Of a stretch of 64,000 nucleotides of DNA, positions 36,892-45,661 are shown one piece after another (positions within the stretch are counted from its first letter, which is position 1; every line of letters begins with the position of its first letter). The stretch lies in NCBI RefSeq assembly GCF_900129005.1, contig NZ_FQUN01000005.1, positions 124,001 to 188,000 on the forward strand, given 5' to 3'. Source of the DNA: Leeuwenhoekiella marinoflava DSM 3653 (GTDB taxonomy: Bacteria; Bacteroidota; Bacteroidia; Flavobacteriales; Flavobacteriaceae). The notes under the pieces were generated by a model, which saw nothing but the letters and a program-made list of their open reading frames with translations, was not told the DNA's origin and did no database searches. A program made the translations under genes and the position numbers.

Positions 36892-38175
36892 TTAGATTGA
36901 ATGTATAAGTCGGGCTAGATCTCGAGTTAAATTTTTTCTGGAATATGCATCAACATTTCCTGAGGTCGAAGATATACCCGTATTTTTAAAAAGCTCATAA
37001 TTAAATTTGATGTGCTTTTTGAGTCCTTGCTTTTGCTGATAGTTAAAATAAATTCCACTTTCTGACTTCTTTAGAATTGAAGCTATATCAGAATGCTTAG
37101 GGCCTATTGCAAGTATAGGCCTTCTTGATGCCAAATACTCAAAAAGCTTTCCGGGAATTATCGCTTCTGTTTCTTGAGAATCTATTTCTATCAAAAGTAA
37201 CAACTGTGCACTATGCTGCTTTTGTAAAGCTTCTGTATGATTCACATATCCCGGAAGTGATAAATTAGTTTCTAAACCTTTTTCTTTGATCGAATCAACA
37301 ACTGAAGCTCCTACTCTACCTGTCAATTCAATTTTTAGATCCTTTGAAAAATGGGGTAATTCTGTTACTAACTCCTGAAGCACTTCCCATAAAATTTCAG
37401 GATTTCTATCTTCTAATAAAGATCCTATATGTGCCAGAGTAAACGCAGTGTCTAAACTCGTTTCAGGTACAATTTCATCATCAAAACCGTTGGTTATACA
37501 GCTAATAGGTGTGCTTGTCGTTTTTTCAAAATCAGACTGCGTTGTTGGGCTAGTTACCAAGATATGGTCAGCTTTATTCAAAACTTCAAATTCGAGATTT
37601 GCATTTTTTTTAGTAGCCCAGTCTGTCAGTTTTAATTTCTTCTGATATCCTATAGTCGTCCAAGGATCTCTAAAATCGGCAAGCCATGACAAATCCTTTT
37701 GCACTTTTAATGCCAAACCTATTAAATGTAAACTATGCGGCGGACCGGTAGTAATAATAATATCTACTGGGTTTTTATCTAAATAGCTAGCCAAAAATTT
37801 AATTGAAGGTTTTACCCACCATTTTCGGGCATCCGGAATAAAAAGATTTCCACGCACAAAAAGCATCAACTTCTGAAGAAAACTTTGCTTGCCTTCTGGT
37901 TTTATAATCCCTGAGCTTATTTGCCGTGTGCTTTCTTTTGAAAACAGCTTGGCAAAACCATAAGGTTCAAAAATGGGCGTTTTGATGATTTCAATCCCAT
38001 TTGGAATTTCTTTTTCTAAGCTGGAATCTTCAATTGGATAATGTGGATTTTCTGGAACATAAACTACAGGTTCTATATCAAAATCCCTTAAATATTTTAC
38101 AAACTTCAACCAGCGCTGAACTCCGGGCCCTCCTGCCGGAGGCCAATAATAACAGATAATCAACACCTTTTTCAC
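36892..38175 (-). CDS. Glycosyltransferase, GT-B fold (group 1-like)
   Basis: 427 aa. The N-terminal 'ILIICYYWPPAGGPGVQRWLKFVKYL' is the acceptor-side motif common in flavobacterial GT4-like enzymes. The C-terminal 'IPGKLFEYLASRRPILAIGPKHSDIASIL' is the donor-binding E-x7-E-type region. It transfers a sugar in glycan synthesis. It lies 33 nt after the YfhO gene and 7 nt before the flippase, so it probably acts on the same surface glycan. Confidence 0.9.
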   Translation of the reverse strand: MKKVLIICYYWPPAGGPGVQRWLKFVKYLRDFDIEPVVYVPENPHYPIEDSSLEKEIPNGIEIIKTPIFEPYGFAKLFSKESTRQISSGIIKPEGKQSFLQKLMLFVRGNLFIPDARKWWVKPSIKFLASYLDKNPVDIIITTGPPHSLHLIGLALKVQKDLSWLADFRDPWTTIGYQKKLKLTDWATKKNANLEFEVLNKADHILVTSPTTQSDFEKTTSTPISCITNGFDDEIVPETSLDTAFTLAHIGSLLEDRNPEILWEVLQELVTELPHFSKDLKIELTGRVGASVVDSIKEKGLETNLSLPGYVNHTEALQKQHSAQLLLLIEIDSQETEAIIPGKLFEYLASRRPILAIGPKHSDIASILKKSESGIYFNYQQKQGLKKHIKFNYELFKNTGISSTSGNVDAYSRKNLTRDLARLIHSI

Positions 38176-38208
38176 AGAACTAAAATTTTATTATTCAAGG
38201 TTTAAAAC

Positions 38209-40659
38209 CTATTGAGAAACAGTCTCAGAATCTTTTTTAGATCTTTTAATACCTAAAAACACAGCTCCCATGATAACTAAAACCAGAAGAATATTACTGG
38301 CTAAACTAATTTTACTACCTGTTTTTACAACCTGAGGTTCAAACTTAAATTCTATAGTATGATTTCCCGCAGGAACCATCATTCCTCTTAAAATATAATC
38401 TGTTTTAAAGTGATTTACCTCATTTCCATCTATATAAGCATTCCAACCATTAGGATAATATACTTCACTAAAAACAGCTAAACGTTCCATATCAGAATTA
38501 GACTGATACTTTAAGTGATTAGGTTGATGCTCAACTAAGCTTATAGAAGCAGTAGAATCCTGAGGAAACATCTTCCCAGAAATTTCATTTGCAAATTGCT
38601 CTTGAACAACTGCAGTTTGTTTAGTGTTTAAACTATCTAAAGAAAGTATTTCGGTATCTGCATCAGGTACAATTTTTACATTTTGTACAAACCATGCATT
38701 ACCATTAGCCTGCGGATTTATCTGTACTTGCTCTGCACCTTCTTCATTTTTGGTAATTATATATTTAACATTAAGCAAGTTTAAGGGTTTGATGTTTCCA
38801 TTATATAAATAGAACTCAACCAGATCTTGCAAGCGTGCTGGTTTTGCACCGTGATAACCGCCTATAGAATTGTGAAAATAGCTTGTGCGCGCACCATTAA
38901 GACCTACATTTTGCTCATAAACACGATATCTTGTAGTATCCTTCAAAATTTGCTGGTCTGCCTGTGTCGCCTGAAATGGTTTTTCTACAATACGAGCAGC
39001 CATAAAATTCTCTGTATTTACATAACGACGGTCAACCTGAACCAAATCAAAAACAATAAGAATCGCCATTACAAGAATAACCTGTGTTTCTGAAACCTTC
39101 TTTTTCAAGTAAAACCAAATCAATCCAGCAGCGATTAATACCAAAACTAAAGTCTTTATAGTATCACTTACCAAAAGTGCTTTTCGGTCTTCTTTTACCG
39201 CGTTTATAAACTCCATTCCATAATTCTGAATGTAAAACGCGTCATTTCCACCGGAAAATGAAAAAAGACTTCCTTTAAACAGAAGGATAATCAGTGACAA
39301 TCCTCCCGTGATTACCGTTGTCCACTTTAACGCATTTAGTTTATGTTCTTTAGAATCAGTTGTCTGAAGCATTTTATACAATCCGAATACAGCCAAAACC
39401 GGTACACACAACTCTAAGATTACTTGTATAGAAGTAACCGCTCTAAATTTATTGTACAGTGGAAAATAATCAATCCATAGATCAGTAAACCAAGATAAAT
39501 TACCGCCGAAACTTAACAATAAAGAAAGTAAGGAACCGCCAGCAAGCCACCATTTAAGACGACCTTTTACCATAAATAATCCCAAAACAAATAGGAAAAC
39601 AATTACTGCTCCCAAATAAGCCGGACCAGAAACACCGGGCTGACTTCCCCAATAATACAAACCAAATTGTTCAAATATTGAAGGCACTTGAGCTGCAGGA
39701 ACTCCTTGCTTTTTCAAGAATTCTGTAAAAGCACTATCTTTATTATAAGGTTCAGAATTAGATCCTCCGTAAAGACCAGCGATAAATAAGTCTAGTGATT
39801 CAGAAATACCGTAACTGTATTGATTGATATATGCCTTATCTAAACCGCCCACATCCGTTTTAGGATTTCCATCAGGAGATATAGTTAATTCACTTTTTCC
39901 TCGTGTACTAAAAGAACTGTATTCTGAAGTAGCCATTAAACTTGCAGCATTAGTCCCGATTGCAAGACCAACAGCAAGAACTAAAACCCCGACACTTTTA
40001 AAGAAGTGCGGCAACTCATTCTTACGAAACGCGTCAATAAGATAGGCTACACCTAAAACCAGAACAAGAAGCATCAAATAATAAGTCATTTGCACGTGAT
40101 TGGCTACAATTTCTAGAGCCATCGCAACTGTAGTGAGCACAAATCCCCAAATATATTTCTTTCTGAAAGTTAGAATTATCCCACTTAAAACCAGCGGCAT
40201 ATATGCAATTGCGTGCGCTTTGGCATTATGACCAACACCAATAATGATAATAAGGTAACTCGAAAAACCAAAAGCCAGCGCTCCAAGTCCGGCGTAGCGC
40301 CAATCTAGCTTGAGAACGAGAAGTAGTATGTAGAAACCTATGAAGTATAAAAAAAGATAATCTGCAGGTCGTGGTAAAAAGCGAATACCCAGATCTAAAC
40401 TTTTAACCCAATTAAAAGGATATTTTGCGCCCAATTGATAGGTTGGCATTCCACCAAAAGCAGCGTCAGTCCAATACGGTTCTTCGCCTGTTTGCTCTCT
40501 AAAATCCATTTGCTCTCTAGCCATCCCACGATATTGCTGTATATCGCTTTGGAACATTTTTTTACCAGAAAGCACCGGACTAAAATAAAGTAATGCTGAT
40601 ACTATAAAAACCAAAACCACAGCGAGGTGTGGCCCTATTTTTTTAAAAGAAAAATTCAT
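38209..40659 (-). CDS. YfhO-family large membrane protein (GT-C-like)
   Basis: 816 aa. About 12 membrane segments in the first 530 residues, including 'FSPVLSGKKMFQSDIQQYRGMAREQ' at the start, a hallmark of the bacterial YfhO family. A soluble domain follows ('GNHTIEFKFEPQVVKTGSKISL' near the end) before a final helix. YfhO proteins are GT-C-like and in Gram-positives help glycosylate lipoteichoic acid; here a role in adding sugars to an envelope lipid or glycan is inferred from the operon. Confidence 0.88.
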   Translation of the reverse strand: MNFSFKKIGPHLAVVLVFIVSALLYFSPVLSGKKMFQSDIQQYRGMAREQMDFREQTGEEPYWTDAAFGGMPTYQLGAKYPFNWVKSLDLGIRFLPRPADYLFLYFIGFYILLLVLKLDWRYAGLGALAFGFSSYLIIIIGVGHNAKAHAIAYMPLVLSGIILTFRKKYIWGFVLTTVAMALEIVANHVQMTYYLMLLVLVLGVAYLIDAFRKNELPHFFKSVGVLVLAVGLAIGTNAASLMATSEYSSFSTRGKSELTISPDGNPKTDVGGLDKAYINQYSYGISESLDLFIAGLYGGSNSEPYNKDSAFTEFLKKQGVPAAQVPSIFEQFGLYYWGSQPGVSGPAYLGAVIVFLFVLGLFMVKGRLKWWLAGGSLLSLLLSFGGNLSWFTDLWIDYFPLYNKFRAVTSIQVILELCVPVLAVFGLYKMLQTTDSKEHKLNALKWTTVITGGLSLIILLFKGSLFSFSGGNDAFYIQNYGMEFINAVKEDRKALLVSDTIKTLVLVLIAAGLIWFYLKKKVSETQVILVMAILIVFDLVQVDRRYVNTENFMAARIVEKPFQATQADQQILKDTTRYRVYEQNVGLNGARTSYFHNSIGGYHGAKPARLQDLVEFYLYNGNIKPLNLLNVKYIITKNEEGAEQVQINPQANGNAWFVQNVKIVPDADTEILSLDSLNTKQTAVVQEQFANEISGKMFPQDSTASISLVEHQPNHLKYQSNSDMERLAVFSEVYYPNGWNAYIDGNEVNHFKTDYILRGMMVPAGNHTIEFKFEPQVVKTGSKISLASNILLVLVIMGAVFLGIKRSKKDSETVSQ

Positions 40660-40689
40660 AAATATTTGCTAGAAACTAGAAAGCGGAAA

Positions 40690-40950
40690 TTAATCAATTT
40701 CTTCGTAATCGATATATTCCCCTACATTTTTATTTGAAGTCTGCTCACGTCTGGGAACATCTTCAATAACAGTCTCTCCTTCTTGTTTAGGAGATTGATT
40801 TCGAGAAGAATACCCCTGAGCCATATTTTGAAAACGTTCTCCTGCTTTTTTAGCTATATATCGCATAATATAAGGGGCCAACAATCTAAAAAGAATGCGC
40901 AATCCAAAAAATATAAGGAGGATTATAAGAAGTGTCTGTATAAATTTCAT
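40690..40950 (-). CDS. DUF4834 small membrane protein
   Basis: 86 aa from the ATG at 40950. The first 25 residues form one hydrophobic helix ('FIQTLLIILLIFFGLRILFRLLAPYI'), followed by a charged tail ('KKAGERFQNMAQGYSSRNQSPKQEGETVIEDV'), the DUF4834 layout. An open frame extends to 41019, but an exact promoter element lies inside that extension, 18 nt before ATG 40950. It heads the YfhO-glycosyltransferase-flippase operon. Function unknown. Confidence 0.8.
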   Translation of the reverse strand: MKFIQTLLIILLIFFGLRILFRLLAPYIMRYIAKKAGERFQNMAQGYSSRNQSPKQEGETVIEDVPRREQTSNKNVGEYIDYEEID

Positions 40951-40967
40951 CAGTACTGTATTTGAAA

Positions 40968-40975
40968 CAAAATTA
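40968..40975 (-). promoter_or_regulatory. Bacteroidota -7 promoter of the DUF4834-YfhO operon
   Basis: Minus strand reads TAATTTTG, an exact TAnnTTTG match, giving a leader of about 10 nt before ATG 40950. It decides against the longer frame opening at 41019. Confidence 0.55.
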
Positions 40976-41066
40976 ACCATTACCCTTCTTTTTAGACTTA
41001 AAAAAAGAATAAAAACCAAATCTTAGGGTTCTAATTCTATATTTAGGCTATCTCTTATTTTTACAC

Positions 41067-41074
41067 TATGTTTG
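41067..41074 (+). promoter_or_regulatory. Bacteroidota -7 promoter for the 41126 gene
   Basis: TATGTTTG matches TAnnTTTG exactly; the leader would be about 45 nt. A small inverted repeat, TTAGG (41080-41084) and CCTAA (41095-41099), lies just downstream of the predicted start point and might be an operator. Confidence 0.45.
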
Positions 41075-41125
41075 TCTGATTAGGGGTTTTATCACCTAAA
41101 CTTTAAACCAAAATATTTCAGGATT

Positions 41126-42016
41126 ATGCCAGCTAAATTGATTTTTAGTTTAACCTTTTTGCTGTGTTTTTGCATGCAACAGGCTAAATCTCAGTACACT
41201 GAAACACTTAACTCCAATCGTCCCGGGCAATCTCAGGGTGCTTTTGCTGTAGGACGTGGTGTTTTTCAGGCAGAGATTGGCGCGATAATGGGAAAAGAAT
41301 CTCATAACCTGCTAAACACTGATACTGATAATATTGGTGGCGAATTTCAATTTAGATATGGAGCCATAAGAGAGCAATTGGAGTTCAATCTTAGTGGTTC
41401 TTACTTATATGAGGATATTACCCCAACTTCAGGAACAAGTGAACCATACAGTCATAGCGGCTTCCCAATTATTACTGCAGGTGTAAAATACCTGTTGTAC
41501 GATCCTTATAAAAATTATGAAGAAAAAATAAACGTCTATAGCTATCACGCGAACAGAGCTTTTAAATGGCGTACTTTAATACCGGCAATATCTATTTACT
41601 CCGGTGCTAACTATGTATATGAGGATGATAATCCTTTTTTACCAAAAAGTCAGTCTGGTTTTACACCTAAGGTTGTTGCTATTACTCAACACAATTGGGG
41701 ACGCTGGGTATGGGTGAACAATTTTATATATGACCAATTTTTAACTGATTATCCTACCAAAGCCTGGATAACAACAATGACTCATTCCTTTAACTCTAAA
41801 ATTGCTGCATTTGCAGAGTTTCAGGTTATCATGAGTGATATTTATGCTGATGATTTATTTCGGTTTGGTGGAGCTTATTTAATCACCAAAGATTTACAGG
41901 TAGACATCAGTGCATTAATTAATTTTAAAGAAACACCGAAACGCCAGCAACTGGGACTGGGGCTTTCTTACCGTCTTGATTTTCACAGTAACGACGAGTT
42001 ACTTCCGCAGAAATAA
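41126..42016 (+). CDS. Outer-membrane beta-barrel 'transporter' (MetA-pathway-phenol-degradation-like)
   Basis: 296 aa. A signal peptide ends 'QAKSQ'. The mature start 'YTETLNSNRPGQSQGAFAVGRGVFQAEIG' is a pattern commonly seen in Bacteroidota proteins of the PF13557-like outer-membrane barrel family. Alternating amphipathic strands continue to 'QLGLGLSYRLDFHSN'. It is probably a small-molecule channel; the substrate is unknown. Next gene, a GNAT protein, begins 39 nt later. Confidence 0.8.
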   Translation: MPAKLIFSLTFLLCFCMQQAKSQYTETLNSNRPGQSQGAFAVGRGVFQAEIGAIMGKESHNLLNTDTDNIGGEFQFRYGAIREQLEFNLSGSYLYEDITPTSGTSEPYSHSGFPIITAGVKYLLYDPYKNYEEKINVYSYHANRAFKWRTLIPAISIYSGANYVYEDDNPFLPKSQSGFTPKVVAITQHNWGRWVWVNNFIYDQFLTDYPTKAWITTMTHSFNSKIAAFAEFQVIMSDIYADDLFRFGGAYLITKDLQVDISALINFKETPKRQQLGLGLSYRLDFHSNDELLPQK

Positions 42017-42055
42017 AAATACGGTTACCTTTACAAGCTATATTACTCGAGCATA

Positions 42056-43174
42056 ATGATTACAATTAAGGAAATGAAAACGAAACAGGAATTGACACTA
42101 TTTGTCAAATTCCCGTTCTCACTATATGATAAAAGCACAAACTGGGTTCCGCCATTAATAAATGACGAACTCGAAAGCATGGATTCTGAAAAGAATCCTG
42201 TTTTCAAAAATGCTGAAGCACGTTTTTTTCTGGCTTATAAAGGAAAAAAGCTTGTAGGACGTATTGCTGCTATCATAAATCATATTGAAATTAATGAGCA
42301 AGAAAAACCAAAAATGCGTTTTGGCTGGTTTGATGCTATTGACGACATTGAGGTTACAAAAGCTTTAATTGCTCAGATTGAAGAAATAGGAAAAGCTAAT
42401 AAGCTTAACTGGATTGAAGGGCCTGTAGGTTTTAGTAATATGGAAAAAGCCGGAATGCTCGTAGAAGGTTTTGAGTACCTCAATACCATGATTACCTGGT
42501 ACAACCACCCCTATTATAAAGAGCATTTTGAACAACTAAACTTTGAAAAAGCTTCAGAATGGGTAGAATATAAAATTCAGATTCCTGAAAAATCTCCTGA
42601 AAAAGTAGAGAAGTTTGCTCGAATAATTACAGAGCGTTACAAACTTAAATTGATTCATTTTAATAACAGCAAAGAGATTTTGCCTTATGTAGATGATATG
42701 TTTGGGTTGCTCAACAAAACCTATAATGATCTAAGCACCTTTGTGCCTATTCAGCAATACCAGATTGATCATTATAAAGACAAATACATCAAGTATATCA
42801 ATCCGAATTATATTAAATGTATTGAAAATGCCGAAGGTAAATTAATTGCCTTTGCAATCACGATGCCTTCGTTTAGTAAAGCTCTTAAAAAAGCAAACGG
42901 AAGTTTATGGCCTTTTGGATTTATCCATCTTTTAAAAGCCCGTAAACAAAACGATACTGCTGCTTTTTACTTGATAGGTATTGATCCTGAATATCAAGGA
43001 AAAGGAGTAACTGCTGTGATATTCCAGGCGATGCAAGACCTGTTTTCAGCCAATGGAATCACGCAAGTAGAAACCAATCCTGAATTAGAAGAAAACAAAG
43101 CGATACAACAGCTTTGGAAAAAATATGATCACGTTCTACACAAAAGAAGAAGGACTTATAAACGTGATTTATAA
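42056..43174 (+). CDS. GNAT-family acetyltransferase-like protein
   Basis: 372 aa. The C-terminal part contains the acetyl-CoA-binding signature 'LIGIDPEYQGKGVTAVIFQAMQDLF' (about 305-330). The N-terminal 200 residues ('MITIKEMKTKQELTLFVKFPFSLYDKSTNWVPPL') match a group of long flavobacterial GNAT-like proteins of unknown substrate. The enzyme should be cytoplasmic. It may be cotranscribed with the upstream barrel gene. Confidence 0.85.
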   Translation: MITIKEMKTKQELTLFVKFPFSLYDKSTNWVPPLINDELESMDSEKNPVFKNAEARFFLAYKGKKLVGRIAAIINHIEINEQEKPKMRFGWFDAIDDIEVTKALIAQIEEIGKANKLNWIEGPVGFSNMEKAGMLVEGFEYLNTMITWYNHPYYKEHFEQLNFEKASEWVEYKIQIPEKSPEKVEKFARIITERYKLKLIHFNNSKEILPYVDDMFGLLNKTYNDLSTFVPIQQYQIDHYKDKYIKYINPNYIKCIENAEGKLIAFAITMPSFSKALKKANGSLWPFGFIHLLKARKQNDTAAFYLIGIDPEYQGKGVTAVIFQAMQDLFSANGITQVETNPELEENKAIQQLWKKYDHVLHKRRRTYKRDL

Positions 43175-43216
43175 GCCCTTTTATTAGTTTTTGGCTAACG
43201 CCAAGTAAATTATTTA

Positions 43217-43894
43217 TTAGTTTAAAAGTTCAAAACTTACTTGAATTTTAGAAGTAATCGTTAGTTCACCCGGAGCAAGAGTTCGCTGTGTAGAATCCAT
43301 TTCTGCCATTGCCATTTTGTACATAGGTTGTGGCTGTGGTGCACTTGTTCCTTGCTCGGCTATCATCAAAGCCTTACCTATATTCTGACCTAAAACACCA
43401 GCGTATTCTTTTGCTTTCTCTTTAGCGTCTGCTACTGCTTTTTTACGAGCTTCAGCTTCATACGCTTCCATTTTTGAAGAAGAAAATTCAATACCGTTTA
43501 TTGTATTTATTCCAGAAGATACAAGGCCAGACATTACCTTATCGTATTTTGATAAATCTTTCAGTTTTACTGAAATCGTCTGACTCGCTTTATAACTATA
43601 GGTTTTTGTATTGTAGTCGTAGTTCTTATTTAGATTCACATATTCGGTTTGAACCTGATTTTGTGGAATATTCATTTTTAATAAATAATCAAGCACTTTA
43701 TCTACGCTCGCATCGTTTTCTGTTTTCACTGTTTTAGCATCTTTTCCTTCGGTTTGAACCCCCATACGTATAGTAACTTCATCAGGTACGGCTATAACTT
43801 TGCCTTCTCCGGTTACATTTACTGTTGGTTGAATTTGCTGTGCATGCGCCATAGTTGTCATAGCGGTAATTGCAAGAATTAAAATAGATTTCAT
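43217..43894 (-). CDS. SIMPL-domain (BP26/OMP26-like) exported protein
   Basis: 225 aa. A signal peptide ends 'TMAHA'. 'PTVNVTGEGKVIAVPDEVTIRMGVQTEGKDAKTVKTEND' and 'ISVKLKDLSKYDKVMSGLVSSGINTINGIEFSSS' are the standard SIMPL (DUF541) phrases. BP26-type members form channel-like oligomers in the periplasm or outer membrane; the role in Bacteroidota is unknown. A near-perfect sigma-54 promoter lies directly upstream, in the 43-nt gap after the rhomboid gene, so it can be expressed separately from that gene. Confidence 0.9.
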   Translation of the reverse strand: MKSILILAITAMTTMAHAQQIQPTVNVTGEGKVIAVPDEVTIRMGVQTEGKDAKTVKTENDASVDKVLDYLLKMNIPQNQVQTEYVNLNKNYDYNTKTYSYKASQTISVKLKDLSKYDKVMSGLVSSGINTINGIEFSSSKMEAYEAEARKKAVADAKEKAKEYAGVLGQNIGKALMIAEQGTSAPQPQPMYKMAMAEMDSTQRTLAPGELTITSKIQVSFELLN

Positions 43895-43921
43895 AATAGT
43901 TGTTTTATTTTCTATTACAGA

Positions 43922-43937
43922 AGCAAGAGGCGTGCCA
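43922..43937 (-). promoter_or_regulatory. Sigma-54 (RpoN) promoter for the SIMPL-domain gene
   Basis: The minus strand reads TGGCACGCCTCTTGCT, a full match to TGGCAC-N5-TTGC(A/T). RNA would start near 43911, about 17 nt before ATG 43894. The site starts immediately after the rhomboid stop codon (43938-43940). Confidence 0.72.
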
Positions 43938-44588
43938 TTATAGCTTCCCAGTCTTGTTGAGGATAAAAAGAATTACGATAGGAATTGCTAAAAGCCCTAC
44001 CATCAAGGTGTTGATCTGAAGCAACACAGGCGCCATTAACAAAGTAATAACATAACCACCTACTGCCCCACCAAAATGCGCGTCGTGACCTATATTGTCA
44101 TTATTAGCTCTCATTCCATAAATAGAATACAGTAAATAACCTATTCCAAAAATATATGCCGGAATAGGAACAGGAATAAAGAACATATATAAGCTCATAT
44201 CTGGATTAAGCAAAATAGCTGAATACAAAATTCCGGATACTGCGCCACTAGCTCCTACCGCCGTATAATGGTATTCATCCTTGTGGAAGTAATAGGAAAG
44301 TAAATTCCCCAGAATTAAACTCCCCAGATAGATAACCACAAATTCCCAGTTTCCTAAAAGAGAAATAACAATTGGTGCAAAAAAATAAAGAGTTAGCATA
44401 TTAAAAAACAAGTGAGATGTACTCACGTGCAAAAATCCTGAAGAAAGAATACGTATTTGTTCACCCCTGCGTACCGCACCGGTATTAAACTTATATTTTT
44501 CAAAAAAAGAATAATCATTAAAACCCTTCATTGAAATCAATACATTGATACCAATAACAACAACAGTTATTAAATTTAAATCGCCCAT
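43938..44588 (-). CDS. Rhomboid-family intramembrane serine protease
   Basis: 216 aa, six membrane helices. The catalytic serine is Ser114 in 'GASGAVSG' and the partner histidine is His171 in 'HDAHFGGAVGGY'. 'HLFFNML' (residues 59-65) supplies the conserved His and Asn of helix 2. It cuts membrane proteins inside the bilayer; substrates are unknown. An exact -7 element lies 20 nt before its start (44609-44616, minus). Confidence 0.93.
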   Translation of the reverse strand: MGDLNLITVVVIGINVLISMKGFNDYSFFEKYKFNTGAVRRGEQIRILSSGFLHVSTSHLFFNMLTLYFFAPIVISLLGNWEFVVIYLGSLILGNLLSYYFHKDEYHYTAVGASGAVSGILYSAILLNPDMSLYMFFIPVPIPAYIFGIGYLLYSIYGMRANNDNIGHDAHFGGAVGGYVITLLMAPVLLQINTLMVGLLAIPIVILFILNKTGKL

Positions 44589-44608
44589 AAAAGCTCTAAT
44601 TTTAGGAT

Positions 44609-44616
44609 CAAATATA
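44609..44616 (-). promoter_or_regulatory. Bacteroidota -7 promoter for the rhomboid gene
   Basis: Minus strand TATATTTG is an exact TAnnTTTG match; the leader would be about 13 nt. A plus-strand TATATTTG lies at 44619-44626, so the two promoters almost overlap and probably exclude each other. Confidence 0.55.
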
Positions 44617-44618
44617 CC

Positions 44619-44626
44619 TATATTTG
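44619..44626 (+). promoter_or_regulatory. Bacteroidota -7 promoter for the acyltransferase gene
   Basis: TATATTTG is an exact match; it would give a leader of about 98 nt before ATG 44731, longer than usual here. Confidence 0.35.
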
Positions 44627-44730
44627 TGCACTAAGAGCGTTTAAAACGTAAAGGCTTTTGAGAAGTATTCAGGTTTTAAAGTTTTACATTTTAGATACTG
44701 ATTTGCCCCATAATTTAAAAATTACGCGTT

Positions 44731-45600
44731 ATGCAATGGCTAATCTTTTGGCTGGTTTACCCACTTCTGTGGATGATCTCAAGACTCCCGTTTTGGCTAT
44801 TTTATAAGGTTTCTGACGCTGTTTTTGTGCTGGCTTACCATATTGTTGGCTATCGCCGAAAAACAGTAACAAAAAACCTGAAACTGGCATTCCCTGAGAA
44901 AGAAGAAACTGAAATAAAGAAGATAGAAAAGCAGTTTTATCGGCATATGTGCGATATGTTTCTAGAGATGATAAAATCGATATCTATATCTGCTGAAGAA
45001 TTGCAAAAGCGTTTTCAGTTTGACGATTTAACAATCATCGAAAAACTCGCAAAAGAACAACGCAGTTCGCTAATTATAATGGGCCATTATGCTAGTTACG
45101 AATGGTTGACTGCGCTTCAATTCTATTTTGATCACACCGGTTACGGGATTTACAAACGTATTAAGAATAAGTATTTTGATAAGCTCATTCACGATATTCG
45201 TGAAAAATGGAATTCTAAATTACTCGCTAATAAAGAAGCTACTTTTATTATAAGAAAACAGCAGCGCACAGGTAAAATGGCGACCTATGCTTTTATAGCT
45301 GATCAATCACCTAAAACGAGACGTAATCAATATTGTACCGACTTTCTTGGTCAAAATGTTCCGTTTTTTACAGGTGTTGAACGCTTAGCTAAATCAGAAA
45401 ATATGCCGGTACTCTATCTCGCTGTAGATAAAGTAAAACGTGGATTTTATAAAGCTTCTTTTAAAGTAATTACTGAAGAACCCAATACTGTTCCTGATTT
45501 TGAAATTACAGATGCTTTTGCTGAACATTTGGAAAATCAAATTTACAAAGCACCACAATATTACCTCTGGACTCACAAACGTTTTAAACACGCCAGATAG
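44731..45600 (+). CDS. LpxL/HtrB-like lysophospholipid or lipid A acyltransferase
   Basis: 289 aa. A membrane-anchoring N-terminus is followed by the HX4E active site, His119 to Glu124 in 'MGHYASYEW', and the family phrase 'YAFIADQSPKTRR'. It would add a secondary acyl chain to lipid A or acylate a related lipid in the inner membrane. It ends at a bidirectional terminator shared with glmM. A PagL-like lipid A deacylase gene lies about 1.6 kb away. Confidence 0.9.
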   Translation: MQWLIFWLVYPLLWMISRLPFWLFYKVSDAVFVLAYHIVGYRRKTVTKNLKLAFPEKEETEIKKIEKQFYRHMCDMFLEMIKSISISAEELQKRFQFDDLTIIEKLAKEQRSSLIIMGHYASYEWLTALQFYFDHTGYGIYKRIKNKYFDKLIHDIREKWNSKLLANKEATFIIRKQQRTGKMATYAFIADQSPKTRRNQYCTDFLGQNVPFFTGVERLAKSENMPVLYLAVDKVKRGFYKASFKVITEEPNTVPDFEITDAFAEHLENQIYKAPQYYLWTHKRFKHAR

Positions 45601-45605
45601 AACAT

Positions 45606-45643
45606 AAAAAATGCCTTTACCATTCTTGGCAAAGGCATTTTTT
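45606..45643. terminator. Bidirectional terminator between the acyltransferase and glmM
   Basis: AAAAAATGCCTTT (45606-45618) and AAAGGCATTTTTT (45631-45643) are perfect complements, with T-runs in both directions. Confidence 0.88.
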
Positions 45644-45661
45644 ATTTGATAACACAAGAAT

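Noticed and set aside
41080-41099. TTAGG-N10-CCTAA inverted repeat before the 41126 barrel gene
   Set aside because: Arms are only 5 bp and the spacer differs from the CCCTA-N6-TAGGG sites, so I do not list it as an operator of the same regulator.
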